NCBI GenBank assembly: GCA_948144175.1
Contig: CANXME010002486.1
Coordinates: 3,410,001 to 3,474,000, forward strand
Origin: Closterium sp. NIES-65
Lineage: Eukaryota; Streptophyta; Zygnematophyceae; Desmidiales; Closteriaceae
Direction: 5' to 3'
Length of the DNA: 64,000 nucleotides
Shown here: positions 53,339 through 62,400 of the stretch, one piece after another
Numbering within the stretch: position 1 is the first letter of the stretch
How the letters are laid out: each line of letters starts with the position of its first letter
Notes under the pieces: model-generated
Seen by the model: the letters and a program-made list of their open reading frames with translations, nothing else
Told to the model about the DNA's origin: nothing
Database searches by the model: none
Program-made: the position numbers and the translations under genes

Positions 53339-53891
53339 AGCTAGTCCTTAGCAACTTCACTGCGTAGAGGACACTGGATCGTGGGGTCATTAATAATGTG
53401 TGGCGGCAGAAACTATAAGAACCCAGAGGCGTTAATGATATTCTATGTGGGATCCGTAAAAAACTTACAGAAGGTCGTACGCTAATAGAGCTTTGCTCCA
53501 CTCTGTTTGGCCCTTGCAAAAGCTGTTGTAGGATGCCTTTCCGAGTCGAACACGCACGTCACACCCTCTGTAGTCAATCATCTGCTCATGGCTAACCTTT
53601 GAGTGAAATCGACGCATACTTTCAGCCCACACCGGTAAGAACTCTACCACTGCTGAATTCCAAGGAATGGGCATCCAAGACGGTCGTTGACCTACGTAGC
53701 AATATGAGAGTGAACGCTGGGTAGAAGATTAGAGTAGAATGGATAAACTGAGGAGAATGCCAAGAATGTGGAACAAAATGGGCTCCCGAACGTGAAATCA
53801 ACCCTCGCCACGTAGGTTTCCAGCTTGTTCTTCTACCAATAAATGTTGCGAGCAGAAGCAACCGTCTGACAAACTTGCTCTCGATTTCCAT
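53339..53891 (-). pseudogene. host-like exon remnants upstream of copy G
   Basis: The best piece is 53469-53674, reading AESMRRFHSKVSHEQMIDYR, GCDVRVRLGKASYNSFCKGQ and TEWSKALLAYDLL, and ending at a GTAAGT donor. An acceptor-like TTATAG follows near 53420, and a further coding-like piece, INDPTIQCPLRSEVAKD, runs to the copy G junction where a TAG is met. The upstream reading 53622-53891 is less convincing. These pieces probably belong with the exons at 46881-45583 as one gene interrupted by G. Phases do not match cleanly, so decay or a missed exon is possible. Confidence 0.4.
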
Positions 53892-54389
53892 AATGTTATT
53901 CCACCAATGATGCTCGTGCTTACATCGACCTTATCTACAATTCATGCATAATCGTATCGTCTGACAACGTACAAGTGGTCGCAATTCTATTGCACTAACG
54001 TATATCACGCACACGGTCCGACCCTGAAAAATAAAAATAAAAATCCTCAGACGTGTGAGATGCTGACCCGATGTAGCTACGTAGAAGCGACTGCTCTACA
54101 TGTTTCCCGTCAATACATTTGACGCCTATTTGCAGAGAGCCGTTCGCCACATCACATTAGTCAGTCACTATGAAGGCCGAGTGCGGCCTAGAGAGTGTTT
54201 CGATTACCGTCCTAGGTACAAATTTGTATTTTAAATATTTTGCAGTTACCAACTATAGTCACAGGTAACCAAGTGACTTACAACAAAAATAACATGCATC
54301 ACCAAAGCGTAGCTCTGGTTCTAATTCTTAACACTTATTTGTGATTTTGTTTTGGAATGACATAATTCAATATTCTCGGAAATGCAAAA
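53892..54389. other. AT-richer DNA, nothing recognised
   Basis: About 500 bp with no ORF of note, no LTR and no RNA gene that I can recognise. Confidence 0.6.
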
Positions 54390-55415
54390 GCATACAATTC
54401 TGCTAGCAGACTTCTGCACCCCCCTGCAGAACAAGGTAGGAAAGCATACCCAAACCTTTATAAAAATTTGTGAAAATGATAGGGAGATCTAGACTACGGG
54501 TGATGATGGTCCCCTATCAAATTCAGATCAGTTTCTAAAGGAGAAGTGGGTGATTTCACTACAAACCTGATTCCAGGCAATTTTGCTTAGAAAACTGCAG
54601 ACCGCTGCAGAACAAGGCATGAAAACCATAGCAAACCATGGGAAAATGAGGTGAATTTCATAGGGGAGTCTGCAATAGGTGTGATAATAGTCCCCTATCA
54701 AAATCAGCTCATTTTCCTAAGGAGAGGTTGGTGATTTCACTAGCAACCCGATTCAAGGCAATTCTGCACAGAAATCTGCAGACTACAAAAAAAAGGCATG
54801 AAAATAATACCAAACCTTGGGAAAATGAGGTGCATTTCGTATGGGGATCTGGAATAAGTGTGATAAGAGTCTCGTATCAAAATCAACTCATTTGCTCAAG
54901 GAGGCGTTGGCAATTTCACTAACTTGAACAGAATTCTCCAGACTGCTGCAGAACAAGTCATGAAAACCATATCAAACCTTAATGAAATGACGTGAATTTT
55001 ATAGGGGGGTCTGGAAAAGGTGTGCTGAGGGTTCCCTATCAAAATCAGATCATCATTCCAAGGAGAGGTAAGTGATTTCACCTGCAACCTGATTCCACGC
55101 AATTCTGCACAGAATTCTGCAGACTGATGAAGAACAAGTCATGAAAACCATATCAAACCTTATAAGATGAGATGAATTTCATAGGGGGGTCTGGAATAGT
55201 TGTGAAAAGATTCCCCTATCAAAATCAACTCGTTTTTCCAAGGAGAGGTAGGTAATTTCACTTGCAATCTGATTCTAGGGGATTTTGCACAGAATTCTGC
55301 AGACTGCTACAAAACAAGGCACAAAAACCATAGCAAACCTTGGGAAAATGAGGTGAATTTCATAGGGGGATCAGGAATGCGTATGATGAAGAGACCCCTA
55401 TCAAATTCAGCTGAT
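54390..55415 (+). repeat. degenerate satellite, period about 181 bp, near six copies
   Basis: The marker CCCCTATCAAA(A/T)TCAG recurs at about 54511, 54692, 54871, 55032, 55212 and 55395, giving spacings of 181, 179, 161, 180 and 183 bp. Each unit also has TCTGCAGACTGCTGCAGAAC, CATGAAAACCATA.CAAACC, GAGGTGAATTTCATAGGGG and GGTGATTTCAC. Copies differ by roughly 10-20 percent by eye. One unit is about 20 bp short. No coding potential. Confidence 0.9.
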
Positions 55416-55799
55416 TTTTTTTGAGTGCAATACATAGTTTGCAAGACAACCTACCACCTACCGTATGTGTCGACGTTGAGTGAAATTGAGGTGTTTCGTC
55501 TCAAGGTAATTTGTTGTGTGTGAGTTGCGCATCCATGTACTTTACGTTTCTGTGTTTACGGCTCGTGAATCGCCTCAACAGTTCATGCGTTATGTGAGTT
55601 TCCTTGAAAGGTTGCGTTCCTGAGTGTTCGTGAATGTCCGTGTGTTAATGCGAGGCTTCATGTGCGTTTGCGTTGTTCCGCGAGTTGTCGTAAGTATGCG
55701 TGAATTTCGGTGTTCGAGAATTTCCGTGAGGTTCGTGCGTTGTTCATGAATATTTATGTGCGTTCATGTTCGTTTGTGATTCTGTTTTTCGTGTGTGTT
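55416..55799. other. GT-rich DNA before the gypsy LTR
   Basis: Non-coding, with many GTGTT, GCGTT and CGTGAATTTC-like words on the plus strand suggesting old short tandem repeats. No gene seen. Confidence 0.5.
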
Positions 55800-56128
55800 T
55801 GTAAGGAATTTTCTCGGCATTCCTTACGGAGCCGACTACATCGCGTACAGCAAAACAGCCGATTGTTCGCCCGTTACTGCTAACGGAACTTCGCCGACCT
55901 CGCGCGCACTGTTTTGCCAAACCTCGCACTGCTGGCATGGCCGCATCGGCCTACGCTTCGGGACTAGCCCGAGCCTCGCTCCAGCGTAGCACTAGCCAGC
56001 TCGCAAACACCGCGTTACCGTTTTGCATGTTTCGCGTATAAATGTTCGCTCATGCCTTCGCTCACATTTTGTACTCGTTTGACACCTTAGTGCAATTCTC
56101 GCTACCTCGATTCATTGCACCCGTAACA
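55800..56128 (+). repeat. probable gypsy I 5' LTR and primer-binding site
   Basis: Likely 329 bp, starting TGTAAGGAAT with an inverted partner ATTCCTTAC 18 bases on, and ending CCGTAACA. A TATA-like GTATAAAT is at about 56037. The primer-binding site TGGTTATCAGAGCCC starts at 56130. The left edge is inferred, because the partner LTR is outside the window. Confidence 0.6.
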
Positions 56129-56312
56129 CTTGGTTATCAGAGCCCCTTTCTTTCGGACCGCGCATCTCCGCACACCAGGAAATCAACTTTTGATTTTTTC
56201 ACTCGAAGGGACTCACGCACCTTAGCCCCTAGGAGCCGCTGTCCTCGCGTTCTCTCGTAAACGCGTGCAGCCACGACTGCGCCTAGACTAAGACGAGCCG
56301 ACGCCCTTCGCC

Positions 56313-57473
56313 ATGGCCGACAATATCGACGTCACCACTCTCACGCAGGAACGTTTGAACGAGCTGCTGCGACAACTGCACGAAAGCTCCGAGGAAATCG
56401 CGGCATTAACGGCAGAACGCTCATCACTGCAAAATGACCTCATGAGAGCACAATCTCAAGCACCTGGCACTCCGATTCAACCCGCACCCTCAACATCACA
56501 ACACGGGAGTGTGGGGCAACCCGCGAGCGCGGCCAGTGATGGCGTCGTCCGCCCCGACGGAGACGACGACCACGGCACGACACACCCCAGAGCGACGCAT
56601 GCGGCCCCAAGTCAGCCTCGCGTCACGATTTCGGCACCAACCCACGATTCGGGACTGCCGTCACCGATGCCGCTGAAGCCGCAGCGCCCGCCATGCTTTG
56701 ACCCGAGTCAACGGGGTGGTCCTACCGTTCAGGCGTGGTTATTCACAATGAATGTTTTCTTCGACGCCAACTACGTCTCGGAGGACTCGGCGAAGATCCG
56801 ATACGCCGTGTCGTTGCTGCGAGGACCCGCCATGGACTGGTGGCGCGTCATCGTCACGAAGCCGACCGACTACGCGGCACTACCGACACGGGAAGGACAA
56901 ACCGGACCCTGGGCGCCGTCGTATTTCGTGGAGGTGCCCCAGTATCGCACATGGGACGCGTGGTGCGCAGGTCTGCGCGCTCGATTTGAGCCAATCGCGG
57001 CCTCGATCTCGGCGCGACAGAAGCTCCGCACTTGGCGCCAACTCGGTTCCGTCCAGGATTAGACGAGCGGATTTCTGGCGCTATGCGAGCAGGTGGGCTA
57101 CATGCATGAGAGCGAACACATCGACCGCTACATCGGCGGCCTGAAGCAGGACATCGCTCAGGAAATCCAGCTTCGCGGCGTCACTGAGTTTCAGGAGATT
57201 CTCGCTATGGCGGAGAAGCTCGACTTCTTTCGCCGACCGAGACCGGGGTCCTACGGGAACAACAACTGGGGACATCGGCCTCGTGGGACGAACGAAAGCG
57301 CCACGATACGCGCCGTCGCCGCAAATGCCGCTGCCGCACCGTTCAAAGGGCGCAACTTTGCGTGCAATCGGCCGGGACATCGCAAGAGCGAATGCCCGGA
57401 AAACGCTAAGGGAAAGGGGGAAGCTGAGCAGCAGACACAGGCCAAGCAGCAGGGAAACGCTGGAAGTCAGTAG
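56313..57473 (+). pseudogene. gag: gypsy I Gag with CCHC-type knuckle
   Basis: Starts MADNIDVTTLTQERLNELLR with a short coiled coil (residues 10-45), then a Pro/Ser-rich linker. The retrotrans_gag core reads QAWLFTMNVFFDANYVSEDS, IRYAVSLLRGPAMDWWRVIV and WDAWCAGLRARFEPI. After one break come YIGGLKQDIAQEIQLRGVTE and the knuckle FACNRPGHRKSECP near 57355-57396, where the first cysteine spacing is reduced. The order and motifs are those of Ty3/gypsy (Metaviridae) Gag. A fossil. Confidence 0.85.
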
Positions 57474-57532
57474 CAGACGGGCCCTCTACTGACAGGTCAC
57501 GCCGCTCGCCCGACCCAACCGACCCTCACCGA

Positions 57533-58105
57533 GTGATTGTGCCGGTTCACGCAATCGACCACACCCGGCCGAATAAGGAGGGTACCACGGTAGACAGCCC
57601 TATACTGCTCAGTGGGAAAATTGGGACGGACTTAGTTAAAATCTTCGTAGACGGGGGAGCCAGCCACAGCCTCATTAACACTGCTACAGCACGAAAACTG
57701 CGACTGCCACTGGACCGATGCTTACCTGAGATCGACGCACGACTGGTAGACGGCACGCCGCTGGCAATACGAGAACGCGTAGACCGAGTCCGGATTCGAT
57801 GCGGGGGTAACTTCACGTTTAGTCAGGAAATGCTCGCAACGACCCTCGACGGAACCGACATTTTACTCGGGCGTGATTGGCTGCGACGACACAATCCGCG
57901 AATTGACTGGACGACGGGTGACTGCACCGTGCGAGTAAACGGTAACAACATCGCCTTACCTCGCTGGGGCTCGCCTGAGTCTTCGTCGGTGCGTGTCAAT
58001 GCGATCACGATGAAACGCGCTGTAGCGGCCGGAGCTGACGTGTACGCGGTTGACATTCGGGAAGCCGAGGCAGCAGACAAGGGGAAAATTTACAGAAACT
58101 GCTGA
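57533..58105 (+). pseudogene. pro: gypsy I aspartic protease
   Basis: Retropepsin-like domain: ILLSGKIGTDLVKIFVDGGA with the active-site block DGGASHSLI, then RVRIRCGGNFTFSQEMLATT and the second conserved block DILLGRDWLRRHNPRIDW. This is the classic gypsy protease layout. The ORF ends before the RT begins in another frame (58106-58306, VPSDLAALLKQYSDIFPDDL, then HDHRIELEPGAQP and FRLTQPELDELRKQLDYLL). RT is then interrupted by copy H. Confidence 0.85.
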
Positions 58106-58306
58106 CCGACGTACCGAGTGACCTGGCGGCACTGTTAAAACAGTACAGTGACATTTTCCCGGACGACCTGCCGACGGGACTGCCACCTCAGCGACCGCAC
58201 GATCACAGGATAGAACTGGAACCGGGGGCACAGCCAACAGTACAGCGACAGTTCCGACTGACCCAACCCGAACTAGACGAACTGAGGAAGCAGCTCGATT
58301 ACCTGC

Positions 58307-58443
58307 TGTCAGAACATATCTATAGCTTATACTGCTGTGTAGGCTGTAGTGGGGTATCCCATAGGGGGTACAACCCAGTTAGGGTTTCATATTTGTACTC
58401 CTTTCATTCATAGTTCATTCATTCCTGTTTTCCTATTTTCACA
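58307..58443 (+). repeat. copy H 5' LTR and primer-binding site
   Basis: TGTCAGAACATATCTATAGC to CTATTTTCACA, of the B/D LTR type, followed at 58444 by TGGTATAGAGCGGG. The right boundary is set by the primer-binding site. Confidence 0.9.
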
Positions 58444-58499
58444 TGGTATAGAGCGGGTCCTACCTTAGGACCGTTGTCTGGGCCCACCGACGCGCGCCC

Positions 58500-59410
58500 C
58501 GAGGCGCGCCCTTTTTTTTAGCGACCCCTCGGGTCGCCTTTTCACTCGCGGCCCCGCCGCCTCCTCTGACGCGGCTTTGCCGCCTCCCCTGACGCGGCCC
58601 AGCCGCCTCCCTTGACGCGGCCCCGCCGCCTCTTTTAACGCGGCCCCGCCGCCTCCCTTGACGCGGCCCCGCCGCCTCCCTTGACGCGGCCTCGCCGCCT
58701 CCCCTGACGCGGCCCCGCCGCCTCCCCTGACGCGGCCCTGCCGCCTCCCTTGACGCGGCCCCGCCGCCTCCCTTGACGCGGCCCCGCCGCCTCCCCTGAC
58801 GCGGCCCCGCGCCTCCCCTGACGAGGCCCCGCCGCCTCCCCTGACGCGACTCCGCCGCCTCCCCTGACGCGGCCCCGCCGCCTCCATTGACGCGGCCCCG
58901 CCGCCTCCCCTGACGCGGCCACGCCGCCTCCTCTGACGCGGCCCCGCCTCTGCTGCCGACGGCCCCGCCGCTGCACTCTACGGCCCGCCGCTGCACCCTG
59001 CCGGCCCGTCGCCGCTCCTGCCGGCCCGCCGCTGCACCCTGCCGGCCCGCCGCTGCTCCTGCCGGCCCGCCGCTGCACCTACCGGCCCGCCGCTGCACCC
59101 ATCGGCCCGCCGCCTCTTACGGCCCGCCACTTGCACCTGCCGGCCCTACGCTGCACCTGCCGGCCCTACGCTGCACCTGCCGGCCCGACACTGCATCTCC
59201 CGGTCGAGCCGCCCCAGCAGCCGAGCCGCCCGGGACCCGAGCCGCCCTGCACCCGAGCCGCCCAGCCGCCGAGCCGCCCGGGAGCCGAGCCGCCCTGCGC
59301 CCGAGCCGCCCAGCCGCCGAGCCGCCCGGGAGCCGAGCAGCTGTGCACCCGAGCCGCCCGGTCGCTGAGCCGCCTTTCTGCTGACTGCACGACCTGCCCT
59401 GCCTGGTGAG
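58500..59410 (+). repeat. copy H GC-rich leader with 23-bp tandem units
   Basis: About 18 units of TGACGCGGCCCCGCCGCCTC plus CCC, 23 bp, from 58540 to 58960. Then CCGGCCCGCCGCTGCACC units (58980-59190) and GAGCCGCCCGGGAGCC units to 59370. A CCTGGTGAGC donor-like string is at about 59401-59410, some 65 bp before the gag ATG. Confidence 0.88.
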
Positions 59411-59472
59411 CACTGTCCCACTGACACTGCGAGCTCTTTCCCTACTGCTTGCACTGCGTCGCTGTCGTCACC

Positions 59473-62400
59473 ATGGCTGCCCCTAGTGTCCTAGCTTTTG
59501 ACGCTGAGGGTCGCGCCATTGATTTTGAGGTCTGGTTAGACGACCTGCAGCTGTTCTTACAGTGCGACAGGGCTGACGACCTTTCTCTCTTTGACCTCAC
59601 CTCTGGCGCCTCTCCTGCCCCTGCTGCTGATGCTGATCCCGCTGTCCGCTCTAAGTGGGCCACCCGCGATGCTGCTGCACGTCTTGCTGTGCGTCGCCAC
59701 CTCCCTACCTCTGAGCGTGCGCACTTTAGTCAGTACAAGAGTGCTCAGACCTTGTACGACGCTGTAGTTGCGCGCTACTCCTCCCCTGCCACTGCCGCAC
59801 TGAGCCGTCTCATGCTTCCCTACCTCTTTCCTGACCTCTCTGCCTTTCCCACTGTCGCTGACCTCATTACGCACCTCCGCACTAGTGACACTCGCTACCG
59901 CGCCGCCCTTCCTGCTGAGTTCTGCGCTAAGAACCCCCCCCCCATGTACATCGCTCTCTACTACGTAGTCGCACGCCTCCCTGACTCCCTTCGCGTCGTC
60001 AGGGACCACTTTCTCGCAGTCTGTCCCACCACTCTCACCGTCGACCTCCTCGAGAAGGCCCTCCTTGCAGCGGAGAAGAGCATAGTCGCTGTAGGTGCTT
60101 CTCGTGGTGACCCTCGCACCCCCATCTTTGAGGGGTGCTCTCCTTCCCCCTTGCTGCCCTCTGTTGCCTCTGCTGCTGCTGCCGACCTGCTTGGTCTTGA
60201 GTCGGTCGGCGCGGCGTCTGCCCCTAGTGGGAGACGTCGCTCCAGCAAGGGCAAGGGAGGCAAGGGCGCGGGTGGAGCTGGAGGGGGCGGTGGCGGTGGC
60301 GGCGGTGGCGGCGGAGGGAGTGGGGGTGGCGGCGGGACTAGTGGCGGGGGTGGTGGTGGTGGTGGCGGCAGCAGCGGCGGAGACGGTGGTGGTGGTGCCA
60401 GCGGTGGTGGTGGAGGCAGCGGCGGAGGTGGAGGCGGCGGAGGTGGAGGCAGTGGAGGCGGCAGCGGAGGAGGCAGTAGTGGTGGAGGAGGTGGAGCGGG
60501 TCGGGGTGGTACCCAGCAGCGTAGCGGCGGTGGTGGTGGCCAGCGCTCGCACCGGCAGCAGCAGCAGCGCTCGCGGGACATCCCTTCGCCTCAGCAGCTT
60601 CGTGAGTGGTACGCTGGGCGTCAGAGGGGTGGGGGTACTGGTCCCTGCACCTACGTTCTTCGTTCCGGCGACCGCGCGGGTGAGCAGTGTGGGGGTGCCC
60701 ACGCCACCCAGCGCTGCTTTGGCCGCCTGACGGACGCTTGGCGTCAGCAGTTCCCTGGGGCTAGTGAGATCCCTCGCTGGGATGAGCTTCTCAGGGCTGG
60801 TGTAGCGATCTTTGATCTTGATTTTGATGCTATCCTTACTGCTATGTATGTTGTGGATTATAGTGAGGAGCATGAGGGTTACCGGTGTTTTCAGCCCGAC
60901 CCGGGCATTGGTACTGCTGCGCTAGTTGCTTGTGAGGCTGCTGCTCTAGGTGCCAGTGCGTCTGCGCTCTCAGGTACTGGTGAGACTGCGCTCTCAGGTA
61001 CTGAGTCGTCCTCGTCCTCCCTCACTTTCACACTTGACTCCGGAGCTTCTCGCTCCTTCTTTCGAGACCGCACTACCCTTTCGCCGCTCGCCAGGCCGGT
61101 TGCGGTCTCCCTTGCTGACCCCTCTGGGGGTCCTGTCCTGTCTCACTTCTCCACTGTCCTCCCCTGTCCGGCTGCCCCTTCGGGCACCCTGTCGGGTCTG
61201 TACCTTCCCTCGTTCTCTACGAACTTGGTGAGTGGAGCGGACCTGCAGGATGGGGGTGTTCACCAGTTCACTCCTGCGCGTCAGCGGGTGACCCACTGCA
61301 CCGAGGCTCGCACAGGCCGACACCTGGCCACGTTCTCACGTCGGCCGGGGTCGAGTCTCTACACCCTGACCGTTGAGTCTCCTCCTGTCCCTGCGTCTGG
61401 TCAGGTGGCTGCGTCGGGTCAGGTACTTGCTGCTGCGTCCCGGTCAGGTCCTGAGTCTGCCCCCTGTTCTTGTCGCCTCCTGTCTCACGAGACTCTCCTG
61501 TGGCACCACCGTCTTGGCCACCCCTCCTTACCCCGTCTTCGGAGCATGGCTTCCCGTGTCCTTGTCTCTGGTCTTCCCCAGTCTCTCCCTCCTCTCCCCT
61601 CCGGGCCAGGACCTTCCTGTGTCCCCTGTGTCGAGGGTCGCCTCCGGGCTACTCCTCACTCCTCCCACTTCCCCCCGACAGAGGCTCCCCTGCAGACGCT
61701 TCACATGGATGTGTGGGGCCCAGCCCCCGTCCGTGGGCAGGGTTACGAGCGCTACTTCCTGTTGGTGGTTGACGACTACTCGCGTTACACCACAGTCCTC
61801 CCCTTGCGCAGCAAGGGTGCGGTCACTGAGGTACTGATCGACTGGATCCGCGAGGCTCGTCTCCAGCTCAGGAAGAGCTTCGGCTCGGACTTTCCTGTTC
61901 TGCGTCTGCACTCTGACAGAGGCGGAGAGTTCTCTTCTCGCCTTCTGCGAGACTACTGTCGTGCACGGGGGATCCGCCAGACCTTCACGCTTCCGGACTC
62001 ACCACAGCAAAATGGGATTGCTGAGCGCCGCATTGGCATGGTCATGGATGTCGCTCGTACGTCCATGATGCATGCGGCTGCCCCCCATTTTCTGTGGCCG
62101 TTTGCGGTGAGGTACGCGGCGCATCAGCTCAACCTTCATCCCCGGGTCTCTCGGCCAGCGATGTCCCCAGCCTTGCTGTGGACGGGGAAGGTTGGCGATG
62201 CGTCTGTGTTCCGTGTCTGGGGATCTCGGGCGTTTGTCCGCGACTTGTCTGCGGACAAGCTGTCCCCTCGTGCTGCTCCCTGTGTCTTCCTTGGCTTCCC
62301 CACTGACGCCCCAGGGTGGCAGTTTTACCACCCCTCCTCTCGTCGTGTTCTGTCCTCCCAGGACGTCACGTTCGACGAGTCAGTCCCCTTCTACCGTCTC

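Larger units (their letters stand above)
55800..58306 (+). mobile_element. Ty3/gypsy LTR retrotransposon I, cut by copy H
   Basis: Left part of a gypsy element: probable 5' LTR, primer-binding site, gag, zinc knuckle, aspartic protease and the first codons of RT. Copy H then interrupts it at 58307, with CCTGC as the last five bases. The right part lies outside the window. Broken, with about two interruptions besides the H insertion. It is unrelated in sequence to the copia copies and has a more balanced base composition. Confidence 0.85.

Noticed and set aside
54390-55415. Regular repeats considered as a CRISPR array
   Set aside because: The whole 181-bp unit is repeated, not short repeats with unique spacers, and the genome is eukaryotic.
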